Assembly: GCF_000224145.3 (NCBI RefSeq)
Contig: NC_020177.2
Location: 1,893,347 to 1,957,346, forward strand
From: Ciona intestinalis
Lineage: Eukaryota > Chordata > Ascidiacea > Phlebobranchia > Cionidae
DNA length: 64,000 nt
Direction of reading: 5' to 3'
A program made the position numbers and the translations under genes. This document shows positions 11,995 through 23,138 of the stretch, piece by piece; the first letter of the stretch is position 1; the number at the start of each line of letters is the position of its first letter. The notes under the pieces were generated by a model. It was not told the DNA's origin. It searched no databases and saw only the letters and a program-made list of their open reading frames with translations.

Positions 11995-12190
11995 AATAAA
12001 CTTATCTTGCTGCAACACAACCGAATTATTCTTTACGCAGCCCATTCTATAATATTTAAATAGATTGTGTGTGAATTCGAAGCCTCCTAGTCTTTTGTTT
12101 CAAACATATCCGAACTATCTAAACTAGCATTGGCTGTATGCATAATACTGCATGTGTTTTGATTAAAACTAAATTTTCCTTTAATCCAAA
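11995..12190. repeat. Duplicate of the upstream region of the secreted peptide gene
   Basis: Shares with 10950-11150 the ordered words 'cgaattatt', 'gcctcct(t)agtcttttgttt', 'aactatctaaa' and 'atgttttgatt', with diverged spacers. No peptide-coding exon follows it. Confidence 0.6.
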
Positions 12191-12253
12191 CACATTTCAA
12201 ACGAATTTTCTTTTAATCAAAACACATCCACGGTTGAAAAACATTATTATTGC

Positions 12254-12570
12254 GTGCTGGTCGGAAAACGACAGTCGTTATAACACGGGCGTCCATACAC
12301 CTCGTACCAGCTTACGAGTTATATCATGCATGTTACTTTGTGGATAAATATTTTTTGAGGGGATTTTTAATGTATGGCTGATAAATTGGACAACCCATTA
12401 GTGACCACTGGTATGGAGAATTGCCGTTAAGTGTCTTGCCCAAGAACACATACGCCCGCTAAGGGTATAAGGATAAGGATACATACGCCCACAATAGTAG
12501 CAGCGACGTGCCTTAAATCCGTTACCTCTGGGTTACAGGCAGGCGCACCAACCACTTTGGCACTGCACGG
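12254..12570 (-). repeat. tRNA-derived SINE, near full length
   Basis: Read on the minus strand: head 'gccaaagtggttggtgcg', B-box region, then 'cttgggcaagacacttaacg', 'ccaatttatcagccatac', ending 'acgagg...cgttttcc'. It is the most complete copy here and defines the unit (about 320 bp). It might be a published Ciona SINE, which I cannot verify. Confidence 0.75.
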
Positions 12571-13625
12571 ACCATATTATGCATGCAGCTGTTGTGTATG
12601 GTCGGATCCATGTGTTATTGATCTGCCAACCGCTTCTTTTGAAATACACTAATTACAGGATGTTATTGTGATTCTAGTTTTACTTGGAAAATGAAATATT
12701 TTACGAAGAACTGTCAATCCTTGTGTGGCAGATTTAAGGTAGTCGTTATAACACAATGTTCATAATTTTGTGCCCCTTAACTCAATAATCTTCGCGGCAA
12801 GGCAACTTAGTTAAAGTTATAACAAGTTGTTGTGTTTCTAAAACTGGTTTATAAATATGCCTATTCAACTTAAAAATCAGATGCATCAATTAGTTTTATT
12901 CTTTATATTCACCATTTGTGTGATACAGATACTTAGAAATGTTAAAATGGTCAAGGCAGAGTATAAAACAATCCGCACGTTCAGGACTTAAACATTAAAA
13001 AAAAGTATTTTAAATATTGCATGGGTCGTAATATACACAGTAACTTTAATACCAAAATAGTTTCAAAAAATCAGGTACATAAAATAAAGAAAATAATATT
13101 TTGAGTAAAGCGCATGTTTATGTGGCCATAACAATTGCAGGTTATTTAGTGTACACCAAAATTAAAAATTAAATGGACCAGTGTTTTTTCTTAGTCATAA
13201 TTATAAAATGCATAAAAACAATTTTTTATAAATATTCATTTTAGCAGATTCCATATACAGTTTGGCATATTTTGTAAATTTCACAAAAAAATCAAGCAGA
13301 GGTAAAATCCAAAAAAGCGCCAAATATAATAAAGATTTATTTTGTAACTTCTGGTAAAAAAACATCACAAGTACTGTGGTCATTGCTCAAGTTATAAAAC
13401 TAACTTTTAATGCTGCCAAAAATAAATGAAAAAATATTCAATAAAAGAGGAATGATAGGGCAACCGAATATATGTGTGCGCAATAAATAACATTATCTGC
13501 TGGTACATGCACATTATAACACTTACAAATTAAGTTCAAAAAATATTACCTAACTGACTAGAGTAAAGCAGTATCTCAGGTACCAAACATTCCATGTTAT
13601 AAAAATGTTGCTTGGTTTAGTGCGG

Positions 13626-16600
13626 CTACAAAGAAAGGAATTCTTGTTTTCTTCTTTTGTATTCGTCCATACGAAGTTTGGAATACCTGCAATATAAAAA
13701 TGATATAATAATAATAACTTTATATGTCTCTTTCATTACGGTAGTAAAGATTTGAAAAATATTTTAAAAGAAAAGGTGGGATGTAGCGACAAAACAACAG
13801 TTGTTAAAACACGCTAACAGTTATAAACAGATTTACATTTAGTTGGAAGAAAATAAACATGGTCGCTACACCTAGCAGACAAACGAGCCAGTTATGTTTA
13901 ATTAGTATCAAGTTAAAGACATTTGAATAAATGGGAATAAATGCAAGGTACTATCGTATTCTGGCATGTTAGAAACTATAAAAAGCTATATAATTTATAT
14001 TTCAGCAGTTTTATTTCATACACCTCGTGCCTACTTACGATTTACAAATTATGTACATCTGTGCATTATTGTGTTTTTTAAGGCTTTCAGTTATACCAAC
14101 TTACAGGAAATTTTTACTTACCCTTTATAGTCAAAGTCAATCTTGGAATATTTTGCCTGCACTAATGCCCATATAGACCAGAACAAATGACTTGCCTAAA
14201 TAGTTTTGCAAGTTAGTTTGGAAAGATGTCACCAGCATAAAATACAGTTAGTTGTACAAATTTAATGCATACATTGATATATAAATTTTATTGTAAAAAC
14301 TTAGCAGTTTAAGACATACACAATGACAACATATTAAGAAAGGCCACTGAAAAATGATGTGTATCATATTGTGCTGATGGAATAGAAAAAATGATATTGT
14401 GCACACCATCGGTTGCACACCTGCTTACTATTTACCAAGTATATGTAATTTGGAGTAGTCGAGTAATTTAATTAAAACATTAAGTAACTCACCAGTGCAA
14501 ATTTATTTGCCTGCTTATAAAGTCGTTCAACATCATTATCTGGAACGTCTGTCAAAGCCACATCTCTAAAGCATGCGAGGTAGTTACGTAACCATTTCAA
14601 CTGGAAGTCACGGTCAGGGTACAAACTGTAATCCACTTCCTCAACGCCTGTTTAAAAATAAGCTTGAAAGCTGCCCTGTAGCAAGAGGGAACACTGTCTC
14701 AAATTAAGGCAAAACGAAAAAAAGGGAACACTGTCCCAAATTAAGGCGAAACAAAAAACAAGATGAGGTACTCTGGCACTGTGACGATGCAGAAAAATCC
14801 AGAACTGTATTATAGAGTATGGAGAGTACAGCTTAGATGTTTCTAGAAGCTATTGTTTAGGGTTTAATTTAATTCTAATTATATAGAAAAGTAGAGTGGG
14901 GTAAAGATGGCCAGATGGGTTTTATTTCCTTTTTTTCGTTTCATTTGGTGGAAAACAAAGATAACAGAACTATATGTTACTAAATCATATATGTTGATTT
15001 CTAACTGTTTGAGGTTTCTAAAATGTCCAAGGACCCTTAAAGAGTCAGAAATACTTGTATTTTTTAGATTAATGAAAGTGAAACACACCAACTTTTTAAC
15101 CAAATATTTTTACTCAGGTCTGCGGTTTCTTTCGTTAAATTTTCAAGTATTTGCAAAAGGATTTAACTTACCCGCAAACTCACAAAAGTGGTTACCAATA
15201 TCTGCAGCTTGGTAGTTCACACCAGCATATTCATAATCAATGAAGCTTACTTTTTCTGTGAGATGAATAAAGACACTTATTTATCCACATATGACAATGA
15301 TGGTCGTTATAGTAGCAGTGTCTTATTTCATACTCCTCGTACCTTTCTATGACATACCACGCCGGTAACTTGTGGATTATATAGTTTTTTTTACTTTCAC
15401 AACTTTGCATGCCCATAATGGCAACAGCATTAAACGGGTATAGACTTGGTTACTATATAAGGGCATAATACCAACATCACTAAATAGAACAATATAAGGA
15501 TATATATTCTACCTTAGCCTTATATCGTTTTTGAACACGTTAGTGGTCATATAGATCCTTTTTCGTCGAACAGTTGTTCTTGGCTTTGTTGTTGTTGTTG
15601 CTGATAGGGCGATTATTTTCCGCACTTATCCTAATTCTTAATTCTAGCATTTTTCTTTAATTTCTTGATTGAAATCAAATCGTAATATATATTTATAATT
15701 TTTAGACTGAATTTTCAGATTTAAAACCGCAAGATGAGCGATTAATTAACGATTACTTTCCTCACGCACTTTACATAGCGGAAACACTGTCTGGAGTTTG
15801 GCGGGAAACGACGGCACGTGTCGTATCCACACAACGATTCACGACTGAATCAAACTATTAGCATTTAAGTGGGGACGCATTAAATGCACTACTCTTATAC
15901 CGTATTATCATTAATCGTAATTGAAACATTATTTTTAATTCAACATCATATGATTAATATTAAATTCTAACATTACCTAATTACTGCGTGATTACGGTTT
16001 GTCAAAATTCATAAAAACAAACGTTTTTAAGCGACGACAACGTTAACTAGTGTAAGTTTACAGTAGTATAGGAGTTGTACAAAGCGTATTTACACATATT
16101 CTTTACCAATCACTCAATCCTCATACGTCATAAGTTTCATTAGTTATAAATAATACATGTATAAATACATTCTGCCTACTGCTCCACAGTCACCAATGGC
16201 GACTAGAACCCGTTTTGTTGGTTACTTCAGATTTGTTTTTGATCGAGCCCAGTCGACCGTTGTAGTAAAAGGATTAACTAATATAGCAGGGTGGGGGTAG
16301 ATGGGACACCTTTTCATTTTGTTTTCTCTTTTCATTTGGTATAGTAAACAAAGAACATTTAATGAATTATAAAACCGTATCTTCTGACTTTCACAGACCG
16401 TTGTTAATTGTTTAAAACACGATCAGGCTATTTGGATAATATGTGCTAAAGGTGTCCCATCTTCCCCGACTCTACTGTCTTATGCTAATTAGTTTAAAAC
16501 GTGTTCATTCATTAGATCTGTGATCTCTTGTATTTAATGATGTTGCAACCATTAACCCATTAAAAGACTACAAACAGTACAATGAATGGCAATTAAGTAA

Positions 16601-19004
16601 GCCTATGTTAAAAAAAAATATAATTAGTAAATTACCCATTTGTAAAAACTAATCATTTGTATTTTAACAGCAATTTTATAAGACCAATGACCAAGTATAT
16701 GATATTACCTTGATCTTTATTGTAAATGATGTTGTGTAGCAATAAGTCATTGTGTGTAAACACAAGTGGTGAATGCAGTGCATTCAATAGTTCCTCCAAT
16801 TGTTCCACCTCAGAGTACATCATGGTCTTCAACTTAAGATCACTGGTAAGAGAAAGTCTTATTAAAGAAACAAAGGACATCAGTTTCTCTTTTACAAGTT
16901 GAGTCATACATTGCTTACACATTTCACTCTTGAAAATAGCTTAGATGTGGTTTATTGGAAATGTGCTACCTTCGACCAAAATACTATTTCCCCTGATGTG
17001 CCTTAAAGACTCATATAAAATGGAAACAGAAGGTCTAGTAGTACATTTTTCACAGTTTACATACAAAGATAGTTGAATAAATCCACTTTAACTTAAAAAA
17101 TGACATTTATTTATTTACATTAGATTATAAAATTACAGGTTACAAATGCATCGCATGTATAGAATTTACCTGTTTTCCGTTTCTCCAAAGACTATTTTTA
17201 AAAACTTTCTACACAGCTTAAAAGTTTGAGGTTCAGATGCTCGATCAGCAGCAGATAGAGGGATCTTGTGCATTTTCGCCATTTCTTTACCAACTAACCT
17301 AAGTAAACAAGTGTTAATAACTGATAAATATTAATTGGGCCTATTGCAACATCCTCGTATTTAATTTTTCAGAATAAAATAAAACATCATTTGATAAAAT
17401 TATCAATTTCTTGGTGTGCAATTTCCCAGTTGCTTCCAAATATTTTAAACTTTATAGGCTAATAATAACATTGTCTGGCGCCGTGGCAAAGTGGTTAGCC
17501 TGCCTGCCTGTAACCCTTAGGTAATGGGTTCAAGGCTCGTCGCTGCTACCATTGTGGGGGTATGTGTCCTTGGGAAAACACCAAAAAGTAGGTAGTCACA
17601 TACATGATAACTTGTAAGCTTCTAATTGATTAAGACAATTTGAACTTCCTAATTTCTACCCTAGTTTGAAGTATATACCTGAATACTGTTTCTTGCCTGA
17701 CACTTTCTGTAGTCAACGTCACACCTTTAATAAATTGATAGGCCAATCCATTGTTAAATATGCAATATAGAATAGGGGCACAGTTGTGTTCATGAAGAAT
17801 CTCAAAATTTTCGACCTTGCAAAAAAAAGTTATAGGCAAATCAAATTTTGACCAAAAAAAGGAGTATCGTATGCATGTTGTTGTATATGTTATATATGCA
17901 TATTTGCCTATCTGCTTAAACAACCTTATCACTAACAAGACAAAAGGTCTTACAACAAACATTTTTAGCAAGAGCAAGAACACAACTTTAATAAAAATTA
18001 CTGCCATTTTATAGGTTTAAATAAATAACAGTATAAATTAATATGTTATATATAATTGTTAAAAACTAGTTTTTTGAAGTTAACTTTGTAAAAATGTTAA
18101 ATGCCAAACATGCCAAAAATCTTAACTATATAATTTACCTCTGCTTTACGATCTAAGAAAATTTCTGTACCGTTTCCATTGATACGGACCAAGACTGTGT
18201 CGTCTTTATTCTCCAAATGATGGAATCCAAACATCTTGTTTGTAATGCCATTGCTAAATACCTGTTAAGAAAGTTAAATTACTGAAATAGGTAAAAGCTA
18301 ATAACACAAACAAATATGTAACTGGCTTACTTTATCCTCGAGTGGCCAGAAAATGACGCTCGTTATATCACAATTGTTCTGTTTCATACACCTGTGCCAG
18401 AGTTGGGCCACCATGTATTTTACTTTGTGGGTAATTACTAATTAGTATTTTGGATAATTTTATGTATGGCTGATAATTTGAACAACTTATTAGTGACCAC
18501 TAGGAGCAATTGCCGTAAAGTGTTTTGCCCAGGGACACATACACAATGATAGCCGCAACAAGCCTTGAACCCAAAATTACATTATTTGAAACATTTATCA
18601 AAAATCAGTAAATGTCAATGTCAAATCTAAACTAATCTTAAAAAGTTAATATCAATGTTTTATAAAGCTTTGACCTATTGCAAAGCATACTAGGAAAAAA
18701 GCATCGATAAAACTGTTTTGTTATATATTATACGTATTATATTATTTATATACTTCTCATTTAAACATTGTGAAGCTTAAAAAATAGAAATAACAAGTTT
18801 AAGCACAGTTTCCATTACAAATCAATAATAATTAAACAAACTATACAATGGTAAAGCTTAATATTGTATACCAACTTTTAAAGTAATGTTTTCAATGTCC
18901 CATTCTGGCCGTACAAGTTTTAAAATTTTGAACGCTCCGTCGGTTGCATTTTCTGTGTCCACAATTGTGTTAACTTTTAAAACAGGATTCTGTATTCTAC
19001 TCAT
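13626..19004 (-). CDS. ETNK1: Ethanolamine kinase (choline/ethanolamine kinase family), 9 exons, 341 aa
   Basis: Model (minus): 19004-18876, 18261-18139, 17815-17679, 17298-17170, 16842-16709, 15255-15172, 14647-14493, 14195-14122, 13686-13626; 1026 nt with all frames consistent. The family phosphorylates ethanolamine, the first step of the CDP-ethanolamine route to phosphatidylethanolamine, in the cytosol. Seen: SNGITNK at about 46-52, APILYCIFNNGLAYQF, the kinase loop FTHNDLLLHNIIYN with catalytic Asp205, then FIDYEYAG with Asp224, and DIGNHFCEFAG. The LLLHNIIYN form and overall length fit ethanolamine rather than choline kinase. The exon 1 donor is non-consensus GTTGGT, chosen because it alone keeps frame and alignment. 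Intron 5 contains a MITE (16283-16478), and other introns hold SINEs. A minus-strand AATAAA lies at 13336-13341. Confidence 0.93.
13770..13930 (+). repeat. Interspersed repeat ('gcgacaaaacaacagttgtt' family), copy 1
   Basis: Shares 'tagcgacaaaacaacagttg', 'tttacattta', 'gaaagaaaataa' and 'acacctagcagacaaa' with 61785-61935 and, inverted, with 42760-42870. No terminal repeats were identified. Confidence 0.65.
14684..14760. repeat. Two-copy tandem repeat, unit about 36 bp
   Basis: 'gggaacactgtctcaaatta' is repeated as 'gggaacactgtcccaaatta', with similar 'aaggc(a/g)aaac' tails. It lies in intron 6 of ethanolamine kinase, just past the exon 7 acceptor. Confidence 0.75.
15535..15690 (+). repeat. 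Interspersed repeat ('gtcatatagatc..tttttcgtc' family), copy 1
   Basis: Collinear with 20995-21185: 'acgttagtggtcatatagat', 'ttcgtc(g/a)aacagt', 'gttgttgttg', 'cttatcctaa', 'ttcta(g/a)catttttctt'. Lies in an intron of ethanolamine kinase. Confidence 0.55.
16283..16478 (+). mobile_element. TA-flanked MITE ('gggtggggg..gatgggacac' family)
   Basis: Starts 'agcagggtgggggtagatgg' and ends 'ccatcttccccgactctact', with the usual core 'gaccgttgttaattgtttaa'. Lies in an intron of ethanolamine kinase. Confidence 0.9.
17476..17592 (+). repeat. tRNA-derived SINE, head fragment
   Basis: Starts with the tRNA-like 'gccgtggcaaagtggttagc' (A-box-like), then 'atgggttcaaggctcg' (B-box-like), then 'gctgctaccattgtggg'. 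The best-preserved promoter of this SINE in the window. Confidence 0.8.
18325..18580 (-). repeat. tRNA-derived SINE, body and tail
   Basis: Contains 'gtggccagaaaatgacgctc', 'tttgtgggtaattact', 'ttagtgaccacta' and 'gcaattgccgtaaagtg', and ends near the B-box remnant 'gccttgaaccca'. In intron 1 of ethanolamine kinase. Confidence 0.75.
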
Positions 19005-19461
19005 AATTTAAACAATTTCTGCCCTTTAACATCAAGTAACAAATGTTTAAGAGAGCAATCAAAATTGCAATGACATAAAATAAGAAAATTATATATATAT
19101 ATATATATAAATAAAATTTAGAAACCCCTTTTTTGGGGAAATTTATATATCGAAAATTGTTTTAATCATAAATGGTAACAATCAGCCACGAATTACAATT
19201 CACTTTAAAAACAATAGTTTTGGAACTAAATTTTGGAAAAATGTTGATTATCGATTGGCTGTCAACCGTTTTTTCTGCAAAATCACAGAAATCATGCTAA
19301 ATTTTTGATAAAACCCATTATTTTTTAGGTAATTCTTTAAAAACCTAACTTGCAATCATAATTATCAAATTAAGAAAAAGTGTATGATTATATGTATACA
19401 TATTATAATGCATTGCAAAAATATAAAGAAAAATTAATCAAAATGAAATAAAACAAAACAA

Positions 19462-19467
19462 TTTATT
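19462..19467 (-). terminator. Polyadenylation signal overlapping the BLOC1S2 stop codon
   Basis: The minus strand reads CAA TAA A: the AATAAA hexamer contains the stop codon TAA (19465-19463). Confidence 0.55.
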
Positions 19468-19924
19468 GAGCCAGTTTTTGTGCTCTTTTAAACCTTTCCT
19501 CCAGGCGTTTGGAATATGCATCAAGTTTGTATGCTGCTTGCTCCAAAGTTAGTATGCTCTGTTCAATGTTTTCAATCTGCTCTAGATAAGGTTGAAGGTC
19601 CGAAAACTTTTGGTTAATCTCGTGAAGTGAATCGCCAACTGTACGTGCGGTGTGGTGCATCTCATCATACCTAACAGTTGTTGCTTTGTTCATATTTTCA
19701 AGTAAAATGTAATCCTGAATTGTGTTTTCCACCTCACCATTTAAGTACAGGGACATTTTCTGAAACATTTCAGAGCAAAGAAGTTGCAAATGGTCGTTCT
19801 CTTCATCTGAGGCATGTTGGGGTAATTCTACATTAGATTCGCGGTTTGTTTCATTTTTGTCAGTATGTGAAGTATTTTCAGCACTAGTAGGCAATTCTTC
19901 TGTAGCTTCTATAGCTTGATCCAT
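19463..19924 (-). CDS. BLOC1S2: BLOC-1 subunit 2, single coding exon, 153 aa
   Basis: One of eight subunits of BLOC-1 (also part of BORC), a cytosolic complex for biogenesis of lysosome-related organelles and lysosome positioning. Seen: a variable acidic N-terminus (about 45 residues), then a helical region LCSEMFQKMSLYLNGEVE, the family's LLENMNK, LQPYLEQI and the C-terminal LEQAAYKLDAYSKRLE, all matching the family in order. Length is close to the roughly 142-residue vertebrate protein. The start is the ATG at 19924; the in-frame codon at 19942 is TTG, so the longer reading is rejected. No intron interrupts it. It lies 459 bp upstream of ethanolamine kinase on the same strand, too far for a tight tunicate operon. 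A Mutator-like element sits 63 bp upstream of the start, within the likely promoter. Confidence 0.93.
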   Translation of the reverse strand: MDQAIEATEELPTSAENTSHTDKNETNRESNVELPQHASDEENDHLQLLCSEMFQKMSLYLNGEVENTIQDYILLENMNKATTVRYDEMHHTARTVGDSLHEINQKFSDLQPYLEQIENIEQSILTLEQAAYKLDAYSKRLEERFKRAQKLAQ

Positions 19925-19977
19925 AATGCAAAAAAGTCCCAAGGTTTTTACTATATATTAGCTATTTTTTCACTTTT

Positions 19978-20378
19978 GTTTTTAACACATGGGGCTACAC
20001 AAAGAAGACGGTACACTTTTTCCCCTAGAAGGCGATGACAAATTCTTTCTCTATTCTATGGGGAGCAGTTAGTTTCACGGTTTATACACATAAGATTTAA
20101 ACCGCTAAATCCTAAACCATAACCCCAAACTCGTGCTAATCAAACAAAAAAAAACTTAAAAAAAAAAAAAAGTACTCCACTGTGGGGGACTCGAACCCGG
20201 TAAAAATGTTTTATGAATTTAGAAAGGTATTATTATTATCTAATTAATTTGTTTTACACTTATTAACACTCTGTAGTGTTGTTTTGTGTGTTTTTTCTTA
20301 TTTTTTAATTTAAATAATTACCGACACCTAGCGGAAAAAGTGTACCGTCTTCTTTGCATAGTCCCATGTGTTTTTAAC
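19978..20378. mobile_element. Mutator-like non-autonomous element, 383 bp, with 9-bp target duplication
   Basis: Element 19987-20369. The left end reads 'acatggggctacacaaagaa' and the right end is its inverted copy; about 42 bp pair with about four differences, including 'gaagacggtacactttttcc'. The 9-mer 'gtttttaac' flanks both sides (19978-19986, 20370-20378). A 9-bp duplication with long terminal repeats fits MULE elements. It lies 63 bp upstream of the BLOC1S2 start. Confidence 0.8.
20160..20206 (-). other. tRNA-like B box with downstream oligo-T inside the Mutator-like element
   Basis: The minus strand reads 'gggttcgagtcccccac', matching the RNA polymerase III B box, followed 13 nt later by a run of about twelve T, a Pol III-type terminator. 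No A box or cloverleaf was found, so it is not called a tRNA gene. Confidence 0.4.
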
Positions 20379-20802
20379 AACTTATCAACAGAACTGTGAC
20401 AATGGTAATAAATTGCAAAGAACAGCAACATGCTAAGCATACCAATAAAACTAAATATTGGGATTTCGATAAATCATATATGCAAAGGTTCTCACTTTCC
20501 CAGGATTCTTGTTTGTATGAATCTCACCATTGGATTGCAATTTAGCGCAATGCCATCTGTAGAAATTACACCAAAATTGGCGGTGGCTATTCCCTCCGTA
20601 AAGAGATAGGATCATCACTCATCAGTATTAATATGCGCATATACAATGAAAAATAAGCAGTGCTGCTTGCCAACGTTTAGCTTGTTGTATATATTATATA
20701 TGGACCAGTACGAAAAACGAATTATATTTCCAGGCTGCAGTGCGGAAATTTGGCACAAGTGTAATGGGCCTAATGGCTCTATGGCAAGTTAGAAGTTATC
20801 CA

Positions 20803-20895
20803 ACAGAGAGGGCGTTCGTGTCGAAACTTAACTTTGAAAATGCGCAAAAACATATTTAATGTCACAGTAGTGATATATTACGTAGGTTACCGGTT
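20803..20895 (+). repeat. Fragment of the 'gggcgttcgtgtcgaa' element family
   Basis: 'gagggcgttcgtgtcgaaac' then 'ttaactttgaaaatgcgcaa' and 'gtcacagtagtgatatatta' match both arms of the element at 56418-57449. Confidence 0.6.
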
Positions 20896-20994
20896 ACTGC
20901 ATATTAGAGTTGACTGACTATCCTGTTTTGGTATCTGAAGAAATGACGGTAGTTCCCCAAAAAGCGAAACCTGAAAAATATATTTTATTGAGCA

Positions 20995-21185
20995 CGTAAA
21001 TGGTCATATAGAGTCATGGCGCTATATGTACAGATCTGTTTTCGTCAAACAGTGGTTGGGCACGTTAGTAGCAATATGGATCTATTTTTTGTCAAACAGT
21101 GTTGATCTTGTTGTTTTTTGCGCGACTTATCTAAACTCTTGATTCTAACATTTATTGTAATAATCTCTTTAGTGAAATCATATCC
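20995..21185 (+). repeat. Interspersed repeat ('gtcatatagatc..tttttcgtc' family), copy 2
   Basis: Two internal sub-repeats, 'ggtcatatagagtc...ttttcgtcaaacagtg' and 'gcaatatggatc...ttttgtcaaacagtg', then the tail shared with 15535-15690. Confidence 0.55.
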
Positions 21186-22136
21186 TAATATGCGGTATGT
21201 AGTAGGATAGTTTATATAAAGGAGTTGTATTATTAAACCATGGTAGTAGGGTGCTCCTGTCCAGTAGTCACTAATGAGTTGTCCAAGTTATAAACCATAT
21301 TAAAGCAAAACATAAACAAAGTTTAAAAGTGTGGTAACGTGCAAGCACACGAGGACATATGTGTCTGAGTGGAATGTGGTATCGCGGCACCGATCGCATG
21401 AAATAAGTAAACGGACTTTTGGGTGTTTAGGTAATGGGCCAAAGCTGGTCTGAATCCCAGTTTTTTTTACTAGGACCTCACCCACAAAAAGTAATAAAAA
21501 TACCAGCTGTGTTATTTTGGCCACTAATTGACGGCCGAACCCAATTGAGTTTATAGATATCTAAACTTTGGTGATAACTTTAGATCTTATGCCCATTTAA
21601 CAGCAGTAATCGCCTTTGCCACTTGCTTTGTTGGACCGTGAGAATGCTTTCAAATAATACTGATATACCAATTTATTTTGTTTATCATGATTACCCGTAA
21701 ACGAAGATTTAAAGGTATACCAACTTGTGTAAAAGTATACTAACCCTGCTTATATCTTTAAATGAGGCGCACTAAACGTATTATTGTGTTGGCAACAATA
21801 TTATTATCAACTCAGATGAACTGAAAAGCTTCGCCTTGTAAAAAACACGCCCAAGAAGAAAAACATGTTTACGAACCTATATTTCCTCGTTTAAATCGCG
21901 ATAGAGCTTGTATGTATTCATTGCTTAAAACAACTTTGTATTGTATGTTCTAGTATGCTACAAGTCATTTTAAAAACTTTTGGATGAAAATAAATTATTA
22001 TTAAACTTCCAATTATAGAAACCTTGGTGCAATGCGGCTATCCAACGCCGTGCAATTTTTTTATGGTATATAAGCAGAAGGGGGTTAAAATTTGTAGCAC
22101 TATAAACGCCGTAGAGAGTACTAAGGTTTCTATTAC

Positions 22137-22502
22137 CCTTTTTGCATGGTCACCTTTATGCGCATATTAACACGCATAACGTCATAAGTGTGTCATCTGC
22201 TGTAGAAGGTGGTTGTTACTCGCATTATGCGAGTAATGAAAAGTATTGTAGAAGTACAGTTTCACTTTTAAGAGATTAATCTTTTTCGGGTATTATTATT
22301 ACAGATTTTAGTTCGTAATAGCACTATAAAGCATCAGAACTTATTTTAATTAGATTTAACAATATTATGCTAAATTATAGGCTAACTCAACGTTGATACG
22401 CGCATAAACCAATGACCATGCAAAATAACGCGGTTAGCGAGTTATCAAATGACGAGTTAATGCGAATCGCTATTCGCATTAACTTTTTACCATGCAAAAA
22501 GG
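22137..22502. mobile_element. Terminal-inverted-repeat element with two internal hairpins
   Basis: The outer ends 'cctttttgcatggt' (22137-22150) and its reverse complement (22489-22502) pair perfectly. A 9-bp stem lies at 22216-22236 and a perfect 13-bp stem with a 4-nt loop at 22455-22484. No coding sequence and no clear target duplication. Confidence 0.6.
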
Positions 22503-22997
22503 ATATATTTCAACGGTCGACTAGTTCATTGTTTACAACTACGGTTGATTCATTTTACTTATTTGGGTAGAAAGAAGGGCGTATCGATACTCGTAAACAT
22601 CAAGTTGTTATTGTGTCTTATAAATTGAAAAAGTGAAAAATATTAGTTCATACAGGGTCAAAATATATTATTTTCGACCCAAGTTGTTCTAAATGTGCGA
22701 GGTGTTTATCAGAGCAATCAGGTTTAGTTATGCTCAACCCCAACTTACCATATGTTGACAGTATTTTTAATCTCATTTTTAGGAGGAAAGAAAGTAGTTT
22801 CTGTTTTTACGGGCGCAAAACCAAACTAGGATTTACAATCACTCTCCAGTTCACACGGATTCTTTCTATTTTTTCTCTGCGCAAAACAAAGGTTTGTAAA
22901 AGATAAACGGCCGAAAACTGAAACCCCACGGCCAGTTTAAAGTGCCTTCACACAGAAGAAGTGCAGGTCAGTTGCTTTACGGTAAATAACAGCAGGA

Positions 22998-23005
22998 TAT
23001 ATAAG
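22998..23005 (+). promoter_or_regulatory. TATA box of the SLC43-like gene
   Basis: 'tatataag' lies 141 bp before the start codon, predicting transcription from about 23030 and a leader of roughly 110 nt. The leader carries a tiny upstream frame (ATG at 23044, six codons then TAA). Confidence 0.5.
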
Positions 23006-23138
23006 CAATAGTTCTTCTCAGTCAAATCAGTCAATCACCAACGATGTTATTGTACTATTTATAAATCAAACGCCGCTTCTTTGGGCTGGTTTTAGCTCTC
23101 GTAGTAATCACTTACTTGTTTCTTAGGTTTTTAAAGTC

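Larger units (their letters stand above)
10881..13625. other. Intergenic: promoter region, duplicated block, MITE and SINE
   Basis: Holds the putative promoter of the secreted peptide gene, a partial duplication of that region (10950-11150 against 11995-12190), a third relative of the 535-bp element interrupted by a MITE (about 11300-11808), an (AT)n run at 11602-11630 and a full-length SINE (12254-12570). Nothing is recognised in 12650-13625 other than the likely 3' UTR of the ethanolamine kinase gene. Confidence 0.55.
19925..23138. other. Intergenic between divergent BLOC1S2 and SLC43 genes
   Basis: Holds a 383-bp element with 9-bp duplication (19987-20369), fragments of two repeat families (20803-20895, 20995-21185), a terminal-repeat element with hairpins (22137-22502) and the SLC43 promoter. 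No gene is recognised; reading frames such as 21300-21524 lack support. Confidence 0.6.

Noticed and set aside
17476-17550. tRNA gene
   Set aside because: Head resembles a tRNA but continues into the SINE body and lacks paired acceptor arms.
13626-19924. BLOC1S2 and ethanolamine kinase as an operon
   Set aside because: Same strand, but a 459-bp spacer and a polyadenylation signal at the end of the first gene; tunicate operons usually have almost no spacer.
19925-19942. Longer BLOC1S2 N-terminus beginning at 19942
   Set aside because: The codon at 19942 is TTG; the first ATG is at 19924 and fits family length.
20160-20206. tRNA gene
   Set aside because: B box and oligo-T only; no A box, no foldable cloverleaf.
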